Assembly: GCA_964645935.1 (NCBI GenBank)
Contig: CAZYAK010000003.1
Location: 1 to 57,899, forward strand
Length of the DNA: 57,899 bases
From: CAZYAK01 sp964645935
GTDB taxonomy: Bacteria; Patescibacteriota; Gracilibacteria; Peribacterales; Peribacteraceae
Reading direction: 5' to 3'
How positions within the stretch are numbered: the stretch's first letter is position 1; every line of letters begins with the position of its first letter. Positions 39,391 through 45,972 of the stretch are shown piece after piece. The position numbers and the translations under genes were made by a program. The notes beneath the pieces were generated by a model. The model saw nothing but the letters and a program-made list of their open reading frames with translations, ran no database searches and was not told the origin of the DNA.

Positions 39391-40050
39391 TCAACGCACC
39401 TGCCCCTTGCGCCACTCCGCCACCTTGCCGTGGTGGCCGGAGAGCAGGACATCGGGGACGCGCATCCCGCGGAACTCCTCCGGGCGCGTGTAGTGGGGGT
39501 ACTCCTTGCGGCGCCCGAGTATTTTGGAAAAACTCTCTTCCTGCGCCGACTCTTCTTTTCCCAGCACGCCGGGCACGTGCCGCGCGACGGCGTCCAAGAG
39601 AACCATAGCGGGCAGCTCCCCGCCCGTGAGCACGTAGTCGCCGATGGAGACCTCCTCGTCGATCCACCCGTCGATGACACGCTGGTCCACGCCCTCGTAG
39701 CGGCCGCAGAGGAGCAGGAGCCACCCGTGCTTCTTGGCCATCCGCTCCACGCGCGTCTGCGTGAGCCGGTTGCCGCGCGGCGAGAGGTACACGCGGTGCG
39801 GCTTCTTGTCCGCGGGTCCGTCCGCGGACACCTTCTCGATGAGCTTCACCAGCGGTTCGCACATCATGAGCATGCCCGCTCCTCCGCCATACGGGCGGTC
39901 ATCCACCTGGCGGTGCGACCCCGTCCCGAACTCCCGCAGGTCGTGTACATGCACATCCAGGAGCGCCTTCTCCCGCGCCTTCTGCAGGATGCTCTCCGTG
40001 AGCGGGCCGTCGAACATGGCCGGGAAGAGTGTCAGGATGTCGATTCTCAT
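39391..40050 (-). CDS. trmD: tRNA (guanine-N1)-methyltransferase
   Basis: Methylates G37 of tRNAs using S-adenosylmethionine, preventing frameshifts. The 219-aa product has MRIDILTLFPAMFDGPLTES, DDRPYGGGAGMLMMCEPL, LSPRGNRLTQ, LLCGRYEGVDQRVID (knot) and EEVSIGDYVLTGGELPAMVL (knot, catalytic Asp), ending with the usual PHYTRPEEFRG and LLSGHHGKVAEWR. rimM, rpsP and rplS are not adjacent, unlike many bacteria. The leader CATCCTTTCTTCCATTCC lacks a Shine-Dalgarno sequence. Confidence 0.95.
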   Translation of the reverse strand: MRIDILTLFPAMFDGPLTESILQKAREKALLDVHVHDLREFGTGSHRQVDDRPYGGGAGMLMMCEPLVKLIEKVSADGPADKKPHRVYLSPRGNRLTQTRVERMAKKHGWLLLLCGRYEGVDQRVIDGWIDEEVSIGDYVLTGGELPAMVLLDAVARHVPGVLGKEESAQEESFSKILGRRKEYPHYTRPEEFRGMRVPDVLLSGHHGKVAEWRKGQVR

Positions 40051-40069
40051 GGAATGGAAGAAAGGATGC

Positions 40070-40108
40070 CTGCCCGGCGGAGCTCCGGCAGGAGCAGAGT
40101 CGGGTCGA
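40070..40108. repeat. Shared upstream element (copy 2)
   Basis: TGCCCGGCGGAGCTCCGGCA followed by GGAGCAGAGTCGGGT, directly upstream of trmD, closely similar to the element upstream of the TrmB-like gene at about 10018. Confidence 0.5.
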
Positions 40109-40126
40109 TGCGCATGCGCCCAGCAT

Positions 40127-40161
40127 ACGCGAAAGCCGCCACGGGAGGAGCCGTGGCGGCG
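40127..40161 (-). terminator. Terminator of twin cassette 1
   Basis: A perfect 10-bp stem GCCGCCACGG/CCGTGGCGGC with a 6-nt loop. The 35-bp block is identical to that at 40705-40739. Confidence 0.8.
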
Positions 40162-40174
40162 GATGTCGGAAGCG

Positions 40175-40483
40175 CTAGGCCTCCGGCGGGGAGGAGAGAC
40201 GGATAACGTCGCCCGTCAACGTGACGGTGAGGACGTCATCCAGGCTGAACAACGCTCCCCTGAAGGGCGCCAGACGCCGTCCGTCCGGCAGGACGAGCGC
40301 GGCGACCTCGAGCCAGACCAGGCTCGAGAGCCCGGTCCTGTGGTGCTCAGACAGGATTTTGCGCTGCACCAGCCCGCTTTCAACCCATTCCATCTCCCAC
40401 ACTCCCCACGGGCGATGGAAGAGACTCAGTTCCCCCTCGAATGGAAGTATCTCCCCAACCGACGTCTTCCAGGTCTCGATCAT
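40175..40483 (-). CDS. Orphan protein of twin cassette 1
   Basis: A 102-aa protein from an ATG at 40483 with a strong GGGAGG 6 nt upstream. It starts MIETWKTSVGEILPFEGELS and is beta-rich. The C-terminal half (LVLPDGRRLAPFRGALFSLD) resembles residues near 180-200 of the neighbouring cassette protein (LVLPNGTLVPSFDGLVFLDP), so the two may be distant relatives. No signal peptide. Leader and terminator are duplicated at the next cassette. Family unknown. Confidence 0.68.
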   Translation of the reverse strand: MIETWKTSVGEILPFEGELSLFHRPWGVWEMEWVESGLVQRKILSEHHRTGLSSLVWLEVAALVLPDGRRLAPFRGALFSLDDVLTVTLTGDVIRLSSPPEA

Positions 40484-40640
40484 CGGACACCTCCCACGGC
40501 ACCCGCGCTCGCCCTCCTGCGGCGAGCTGTTACCGCCTCGGGTCAACGGACGCCCGGCCGCGACGTGCGGCAAGGCCCCTCGGTGAGCGAGGGTGGATGG
40601 GAGGTCGGTTCCAAGGAGCGGACACCCAGTATCGCTGCAG
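40484..40640 (-). repeat. Duplicated 5' leader, copy 1
   Basis: On the minus strand it contains a block ending GGGTGCCGTGGGAGG directly before the start, an upstream AGGAGGGCGAGCGC, and a farther stem CCCTCGG.../GCGAGGG (about 40576-40592) within CCCTCGGTGAGCGAGGGTGG. The 30 bp nearest the gene are identical to copy 2 at 41408-41560. Confidence 0.8.
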
Positions 40641-40704
40641 CGGCACGGCGGACAACCGATCTGGCCGCGCTTCCAGGAAGACGCGAAACACCGGGAATCC
40701 GCGC

Positions 40705-40739
40705 ACGCGAAAGCCGCCACGGGAGGAGCCGTGGCGGCG
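40705..40739 (-). terminator. Terminator of twin cassette 2
   Basis: The same 35-bp hairpin block as at 40127-40161, 27 bp after the stop at 40766. Confidence 0.8.
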
Positions 40740-40765
40740 CGCCGGAAACCCCGGGGGGCCTCCGG

Positions 40766-41407
40766 TCAGAGGGTCAGGACCAGTGTCTGGCCGCCGCGTT
40801 CGGCGACCCAGAGCTTGGGCATCTGGCTCGGATCGAGCGGGGACGGGTCCAGGAACACCAGGCCGTCGAACGACGGCACCAGAGTTCCGTTGGGGAGAAC
40901 CAGGTCGTCTCGCACATGCATGGGCAGCTGGGACACGGCGACCCATGACGAGTGTGACTCACCCCGACGGATGAAGTACGCCACCCAGCCACCTCGATAC
41001 ATGAACAGACGCACGCCGCTCTTGGGTTCGAGGGCCTCGTGCAGGCGTTCGTGTGTCCAGGCCGTAAGATGGCCTGACGTACCCACAGACGCATGGGCAG
41101 GGAAGACGTGCGTGCGGCCGCCAGCGTCCGCAACCCAGACGACTCCCCCGACATCTGGATCGGCGATGATGACGCCCGTGAAGGGCTCCATCACGCATGC
41201 TCCTAACACGAGCAGGTTACCCTCGGAGACGAGAACGGGGTGGTGGTGCGCCAGCCGGTGGTGCGAGCCACCCGTGACGATGGTTTCGGGTCGGTACAAC
41301 ACCGACCAGTCCCCTCTGTACTCGTCTTCCGGTGCGAGGATGACTCCGGGGTCGCGCAGCTGGTGCGCGACACGTTCGTTCGATTCCCAGAAACTGATAC
41401 TGGACAT
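40766..41407 (-). CDS. Orphan protein of twin cassette 2
   Basis: A 213-aa protein from an ATG at 41407 with GGGAGG 4 nt upstream. It starts MSSISFWESNERVAHQLRDP. It is beta-rich with His clusters (GGSHHRLAHHHPVLVSEGNL) and repeated hydrophobic strands (FTGVIIADPDVGGVVWVADA, KLWVAERGGQTLVLTL), consistent with a beta-sandwich or small propeller. The C-terminal block resembles that of the cassette 1 protein. No signal peptide. Family unknown. Confidence 0.68.
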   Translation of the reverse strand: MSSISFWESNERVAHQLRDPGVILAPEDEYRGDWSVLYRPETIVTGGSHHRLAHHHPVLVSEGNLLVLGACVMEPFTGVIIADPDVGGVVWVADAGGRTHVFPAHASVGTSGHLTAWTHERLHEALEPKSGVRLFMYRGGWVAYFIRRGESHSSWVAVSQLPMHVRDDLVLPNGTLVPSFDGLVFLDPSPLDPSQMPKLWVAERGGQTLVLTL

Positions 41408-41560
41408 GGTACCTCCCACGGCACCCGCGCTCGCCCTCCTCGGCGAACAGGTATGCCGCGAAGTGAAGCGTGGACCCAACCGCGGAGCGCGGCCAGACCC
41501 CCTCGCGATGAGCGAGGGTGGGTGGGAGGAAATGCCAAAGAGCGGCCGATCAGTGTGCCA
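41408..41560 (-). repeat. Duplicated 5' leader, copy 2
   Basis: Copy of the leader at 40484-40640. The proximal block is identical; the distal block has a better stem CCCTCGC/GCGAGGG with loop GATGA (about 41503-41521). The stretch between the blocks has diverged, so the conserved parts are probably functional. Confidence 0.8.
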
Positions 41561-41651
41561 GGGCCACCCGCGGACGCAAGTGCAGGGGTGTGGCAACCAG
41601 CGTGTGCGCCAGTTATGTTGTGGCTCATCCCCCCCACGCGGGACAACCGGC

Positions 41652-42569
41652 TCAGATGAAGTCCTTCCAGAGCCCGCTCACGTCCACCCGCTCCACCTCC
41701 TCCACGGCGGTGGTCTCCCTCCCTTTCCGGGGCTCTAAGCGATCGTAGAAGCTGGGGACATCCGTGCGGCGGTAGAGGACACCGGTGGCGATGCGCTCGG
41801 AGACGTCCAAGGTGAGCGCGCGGGCCTTCTGGATATCGCAGGCCGGATCGTGGCCCTCCGCGTTGGCGTCGTAGCACTTGGCCAGGAGGTACTCGTGCGT
41901 GGCGAAGCGGTTGTAGGTGGGGCAAGCCTGCAGGACGTCCACGAACGCGAAACCGTGCTGCTGGTGGAGGATGGCCTGCTTGAAGAGCTGCGTGAGCTGC
42001 ACAATGTCGCCCGAGAACCCGCGCGCCACGAACGTGGGCTCCAGCGAGTACACGAAATCCATGGAGTTGATGGTGTGCTCGGGGATGCCGTTGGGAGAGG
42101 AGTTCATGGGCTGGCCCTGCCAGGTCAGCGAGCTAGCCTGGCCCGTGGTGAGCCCGTAGTTGGCGTTGTTGTGGAGAACGAACGTGATGGGGTAGTTGCT
42201 GCGGATGCTATGGACGAGATGACCCACACCCTCCGAGAAGCTGGCGCCGTCGCCGCCAAAGGCGATGACGGGCAAGCGCGGGTTGGCGAGCTTCGCACCG
42301 GCGGCGAAGGGCAGCACGCGGCCGTGCAGTCCGTGGAAGCGGTACCCCTTGAGTTTGTCCGAACCGTTGCCATGGCAGCCCACGTCGTAGCAGAGCAAGG
42401 CCTGCCACGGGGCGATGTTTAGCTCCACAAGTGCGCGCTTGATGGCCGTCCAGATGCCGTAGTCGCCGCAGCCGTCACACCACGTACACCTGTTCGCGCA
42501 GGCGTACTGCCCCATGGTGGGAGCCTGTGTGGAGTCTGCCGAGGGATCAATGTGGAGGGGAATGCTCAT
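41652..42569 (-). CDS. korB: 2-oxoacid:ferredoxin oxidoreductase, beta subunit
   Basis: The TPP-binding subunit of an enzyme that decarboxylates a 2-oxoacid to acyl-CoA and passes electrons to ferredoxin or flavodoxin. The 305-aa product has the cluster Cys motif CTWCDGCGDYG near residue 29, CYDVGCHGN, the TPP/Mg motif VIAFGGDGASFSEGVGHLVH with FVLHNNANYGLT, and the later Cys in LQACPTYN. The start overlaps the korA stop in ATGA. Substrate (2-oxoglutarate, pyruvate or branched) cannot be told from sequence alone. Confidence 0.9.
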   Translation of the reverse strand: MSIPLHIDPSADSTQAPTMGQYACANRCTWCDGCGDYGIWTAIKRALVELNIAPWQALLCYDVGCHGNGSDKLKGYRFHGLHGRVLPFAAGAKLANPRLPVIAFGGDGASFSEGVGHLVHSIRSNYPITFVLHNNANYGLTTGQASSLTWQGQPMNSSPNGIPEHTINSMDFVYSLEPTFVARGFSGDIVQLTQLFKQAILHQQHGFAFVDVLQACPTYNRFATHEYLLAKCYDANAEGHDPACDIQKARALTLDVSERIATGVLYRRTDVPSFYDRLEPRKGRETTAVEEVERVDVSGLWKDFI

Positions 42570-44395
42570 GCGGCGCGGGGACGGGGCTGACGGGCAGGGA
42601 CCTTCTGCGTGGAGGCAGCGCGTTCGGTGACGAGCGCGAGCAATTCGTCGTAGAAGAACGGGCGGCCGTCGTACTTGAGGATACGGTCCTCGATGCGGAT
42701 GCCGGTCTCCTGCGCCAAGAGTATGCCCAGCTGCCCCTGGTGGTTCTGCTCCACGAGCGTCACGTTCCCGGCTTTGCCTGCAAGCTGGCGGAACCGCTCG
42801 GTCTTGAGGGGCCACATGTAGCTCCAGTGGAGGTAGCCGATCTTCTTGCCGCGAAGTTCCGGACTGGTGAGCACGTCCATGACGACGCTCTTCGTGCTCC
42901 CCCACCCTACGAGCAGGAGGTCCAGCGCCGGAAGCTTTTCCGCCGCGCGTACCCAGTCGCCCCCGCTGCCAATCCAGAGGTCGGGCTCTGGGAGCATGTT
43001 CTTCAGGGCGTCGTGCTTGCGCATGCGCTTCTCCATCTGCAGGCGCGCGTTCTCTGCGGATTCGTCCACGGTACCGTCGCCATCGTGTTCGTCGCCTTGG
43101 GCGTTCCATGTGGCGGCATCCGTGCCCGGGAGCCAGCGTGGGGAGACACCATCCTCTATGTGGGGATCAAAGCGATCGGTGCCCTTGAGCGTCTTGAGAT
43201 GCGCGGGATCCGTGATATGCCCGCGCCGGATCTCGGCCACGGAGAGATCGTAGGGGGCCTGAGTGTAGAGCGCCTCGGCAATCTGCTTGTCCGTGAGGAC
43301 GATAGTCGAGAGCTGATACTGCTCGGCGATGTTGAAGGCTTCGGGCATGAGGTGGAACGCGTCATGCGCGTCGGACACCGACACCACACAACGCGGGAAT
43401 TCGCCATGCGCGGTGAAGACCGCCAAGAGCAGGTCTCCCTGCGCGGTCCACGTGGGCAGGCCCGTGGCGGGGCCGGGGCGCTGCGCAAGCACGAACACGG
43501 TGGGATTCTCGATGATGCCGTTGAGGGAAAGCGTTTCGCTCATCAGGTCGAACCCGCCGCCCGAAGTGCCCGTGAGCGCACGGGTGCCGGCGTGCATGGC
43601 GCCCGAGACCATCTGTGCGGCGGTGATCTCGTCCTCCGCCTGCTTGATGACCATGCCAGTCTTGTTCTGGATATCCGCGATGTAGCTCAACAAGGGGCTC
43701 GATGGCGTCATGGGGTACCCCGCATAGAAGCGCACGCCCGCGTGCACGGAACCCAGACCCATCGCCTGGCTGCCCGTAATGAGGAGATGGTGCGTCCACT
43801 CCGCGGACGGTTTTGGGAGCGTCACCGTCACCTTTCCATGCTGAGCGTCGGTGTGGCCGTACCCCTCCTCAATGCACTGCATGTTGGCGTCTAAGAGGTT
43901 CTTCTTCTTGGCGAAGCGCTCGCCCACGAGGGTCTTGAGGGCGTCCATGGGCAGCCCCAGCGCCGCCCACACGAACGCGGCGATGAGCACATTGCCGAGG
44001 ATGGGCTTGGCGCCCATCTTGGCCAGGATGGCGTCTACAGGGAGCTCGATGACGCGGATCCCCTGCTCACGGAGATACGCGAGGTCGGCCGCCGGGAACG
44101 TCCAGTGCGGCGTGTAGTGCACCACGATGCCGCCGGGTTTCACCTCACGGAGGTTCAGTTCCAAGCCGTGGTGGTTGAAGGTGACGAGAATGTCTACCGT
44201 CCGCTCCGTGGATTCTAGGCGCTCGGCCGCACAGTCCAGCTGGTAACTGGCATGCCCGCCCTTGATGAGCGAGGGATACTCGCGGTAGCCGAACACGCAG
44301 TAGCCGGAGCGCTTGAGGCCTTTGGCGAGAATTTCGCCCACAGAGTTAATGCCCTGGCCCGACGCGCCGACAATCTTGAGGGAGACGCGCCTCAT
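42566..44395 (-). CDS. korA: 2-oxoacid:ferredoxin oxidoreductase, fused gamma-alpha subunit
   Basis: A 609-aa subunit. Residues about 1-185 are the gamma domain (SLKIVGASGQGINSVGEILA, YGYREYPSLIKGGHASYQ-like segment), and about 210-600 the alpha domain (LLITGSQAMGLGSVHAGVRF, YAGYPMTPSSPLLSYIADIQ, KQAEDEITAAQMVSGAMHAG, ALTGTSGGGFDLMSETL, and a C-terminal LLLVGWGSTKSVVMDVL). Together with KorB it forms the catalytic complex. The stop overlaps korB and the start overlaps the flavodoxin gene, both in ATGA, so the three are co-translated. Confidence 0.92.
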   Translation of the reverse strand: MRRVSLKIVGASGQGINSVGEILAKGLKRSGYCVFGYREYPSLIKGGHASYQLDCAAERLESTERTVDILVTFNHHGLELNLREVKPGGIVVHYTPHWTFPAADLAYLREQGIRVIELPVDAILAKMGAKPILGNVLIAAFVWAALGLPMDALKTLVGERFAKKKNLLDANMQCIEEGYGHTDAQHGKVTVTLPKPSAEWTHHLLITGSQAMGLGSVHAGVRFYAGYPMTPSSPLLSYIADIQNKTGMVIKQAEDEITAAQMVSGAMHAGTRALTGTSGGGFDLMSETLSLNGIIENPTVFVLAQRPGPATGLPTWTAQGDLLLAVFTAHGEFPRCVVSVSDAHDAFHLMPEAFNIAEQYQLSTIVLTDKQIAEALYTQAPYDLSVAEIRRGHITDPAHLKTLKGTDRFDPHIEDGVSPRWLPGTDAATWNAQGDEHDGDGTVDESAENARLQMEKRMRKHDALKNMLPEPDLWIGSGGDWVRAAEKLPALDLLLVGWGSTKSVVMDVLTSPELRGKKIGYLHWSYMWPLKTERFRQLAGKAGNVTLVEQNHQGQLGILLAQETGIRIEDRILKYDGRPFFYDELLALVTERAASTQKVPARQPRPRAA

Positions 44396-44847
44396 GCGGC
44401 ACGAGAAAGCAGGTCTTTGGCCCACGCCTGTACCGCACCTTCCTGACCGTAGGGATCGTTGAGGATTTTGAGGGTGGGAGCCGCTATCGCTCCGCCGTGC
44501 GACACGACGAAGGCCTCCATGTGTAGGGCCGCGTTGGCTTTGTAGAAATATCGCTCATCCCCCAGCGCCACGAGAGCCACCTTCTTGCCCGCAAGCACGA
44601 CGTCCTTGGCACGGTCCAGGAGCAACGTCCACATGTGCGGGTTGAGCTGACCCTCCACGTTGCCCGTGTTCCAGGTGGAGGACAGCAGCACCAAGACGTC
44701 CCCCCGCAGGAGGTCCTCGGCCTTGGCCAACTCTGCACGCTGCATCTCCGTCTGCATCCCGCTTGCACGCAGCGCTTCTGCGAGCACGCCCGCGACGTGC
44801 TCGGTGTGTCCGCTCGTGGACGCGTAGACAAGGTGGAAGGAGGGCAC
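44392..44847 (-). CDS. Flavodoxin
   Basis: An FMN electron carrier, 151 aa. The phosphate-binding loop ASTSGHTEHVAG is at residues 9-20; the loops LLSSTWNTGNVEGQLNPHMW and VALVALGDERYFYKANAALH contact the isoalloxazine ring. As the first gene of an operon with korA and korB it is the likely electron acceptor of that complex, replacing ferredoxin. The start is a GTG at 44847 with TACACT 6 nt before it. Confidence 0.9.
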   Translation of the reverse strand: MPSFHLVYASTSGHTEHVAGVLAEALRASGMQTEMQRAELAKAEDLLRGDVLVLLSSTWNTGNVEGQLNPHMWTLLLDRAKDVVLAGKKVALVALGDERYFYKANAALHMEAFVVSHGGAIAAPTLKILNDPYGQEGAVQAWAKDLLSRAA

Positions 44848-44853
44848 GGGGCC

Positions 44854-44859
44854 AGTGTA
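44854..44859 (-). promoter_or_regulatory. Leaderless -10 box of the flavodoxin-kor operon
   Basis: TACACT lies 6 nt before the GTG start on the minus strand. Confidence 0.5.
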
Positions 44860-44959
44860 GCGGTCCGGCGCGCCGCGTCATCCCCTCATGCGCCCAGTTC
44901 CTTCCGAGAAGCGGGGCTTCTTCCGGATGGCCGCCGCGTCCGGTATCCTCCCCGGTCGT

Positions 44960-45610
44960 ATGCCCATCCCCTCCCCCGAAAGCGCCCCGCAGCCCTCCGA
45001 AACCAACCGCCCGCCGGACGCGACCGATGATCCGCGCACGGGCGTCCGCGGCCGCACCACGCGCGCCACCGAGGACGCCGGGGCGCTGCGCGACTCGCTG
45101 GACAAGCGCCGTCCCATTCGCGTCATCGCGCCGCGGGGGGCCACGATCACCCCGGCGGAAGAGGAGACCGTGATGCGGCTCGCGCGCACGCTCCTCGCCG
45201 GGAGCGCGCCGGGAGGGGCGGAGGCGCGGGTGGGACCCCAGGAAAACGGCGCCCGCCGCGTGACGCTGGTCACGGCGGACGCAGTACAGCGGCCGCTCGG
45301 GACGTTCGTGTTGCGCGGAGGCGCGGCGGATCAGGTGGTGATGGCGGGCGCCGGAGAGGCGCCGGCGCCCGGCCCCGAAACCGGCACCGGTGAGGAGAGC
45401 CTTCCCGCCGCTTCGGACCGCGGACGGCGGATTCTGGCGCTCATCGATGAGCGTGAGCGCCCCGCCCCCGGCGCGACCTTGCGCATCCGCATCTCGCCCC
45501 TGCCCGGAGCCGGCTACGACGTCTCCGTGGAGGACGCGTCCACGGGACGGCGGATCTGGAGCAACGCCGTCACGGCGCCGCAGCCGCCCTTCGTGCCCGA
45601 CGCGCGCTGA
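44960..45610 (+). CDS. Orphan 216-aa low-complexity protein
   Basis: Starts MPIPSPESAPQPSETNRPPD. The first 45 residues are Pro/Asp/Arg-rich and probably disordered. A middle helix follows (AEEETVMRLARTLLAGSAPG), then strands (ARRVTLVTADAVQRPLGTFV, ATLRIRISPLPGAGYDVSVE). No signal or membrane span. TATCCT is about 10 nt before the ATG. Codon use is that of its neighbours. Not recognised. Confidence 0.6.
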   Translation: MPIPSPESAPQPSETNRPPDATDDPRTGVRGRTTRATEDAGALRDSLDKRRPIRVIAPRGATITPAEEETVMRLARTLLAGSAPGGAEARVGPQENGARRVTLVTADAVQRPLGTFVLRGGAADQVVMAGAGEAPAPGPETGTGEESLPAASDRGRRILALIDERERPAPGATLRIRISPLPGAGYDVSVEDASTGRRIWSNAVTAPQPPFVPDAR

Positions 45611-45622
45611 GCATCCACGCGG

Positions 45623-45651
45623 TTGACGCGGCGCGCGGCGCTGCGTATACG
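45623..45651 (+). promoter_or_regulatory. Leaderless promoter with both boxes
   Basis: TTGACG-N17-TATACG, then only 7 nt to the ATG at 45659. It is the clearest example of a leaderless promoter in the window. Confidence 0.75.
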
Positions 45652-45658
45652 GGTGCGC

Positions 45659-45922
45659 ATGCCGATCGCCCTTCCCGCCGTCGACACCTCCGCGGACCCC
45701 TACGAGCACCAGGTCGTCCCGTCCCTCAAACACCCGCGCGACTCCAAGACCCTGCAAAACATCCTGGCGCTCATCGAGCACGGCAGTGAAGGCACGCGCC
45801 GGAAGATGCTCAAGGTCCTGGCCAAGATCGAGGCACGGCAAGTTGGCATCCGTACGTGCGGCGCGGAGATCGATCCCGACACGGGCGAGAGCTTTACGTG
45901 CGTGTGGGCACCGATGGCGTGA
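45659..45922 (+). CDS. Small orphan protein with two Cys
   Basis: An 87-aa protein, MPIALPAVDTSADPYEHQVV onwards. A central helix (SKTLQNILALIEHGSEGTRR, KMLKVLAKIEARQ) is followed by RTCGAEIDPDTGESFTCVW, where two Cys could bind metal or form a disulfide. The stop lies 50 bp before the acyl-CoA synthetase start. Not recognised. Confidence 0.65.
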   Translation: MPIALPAVDTSADPYEHQVVPSLKHPRDSKTLQNILALIEHGSEGTRRKMLKVLAKIEARQVGIRTCGAEIDPDTGESFTCVWAPMA

Positions 45923-45957
45923 GGCCCAAAACGCTGGAGAGGAAGCCGAAAACCTGC

Positions 45958-45963
45958 TATACT
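45958..45963 (+). promoter_or_regulatory. Leaderless -10 box of the acyl-CoA synthetase gene
   Basis: TATACT lies 9 nt before the ATG at 45973; another in-frame ATG at 45967 is only 3 nt away and would probably be upstream of the transcript. Confidence 0.55.
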
Positions 45964-45972
45964 GGAATGAAC

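Noticed and set aside
5860..41560. An alternating RTGCGYGC motif near the ends of many orphan units as a general boundary signal
   Set aside because: Beyond the 16-mer shared by the 22228 and 34380 units the resemblance is loose, and GCGC-rich strings are common at this base composition.
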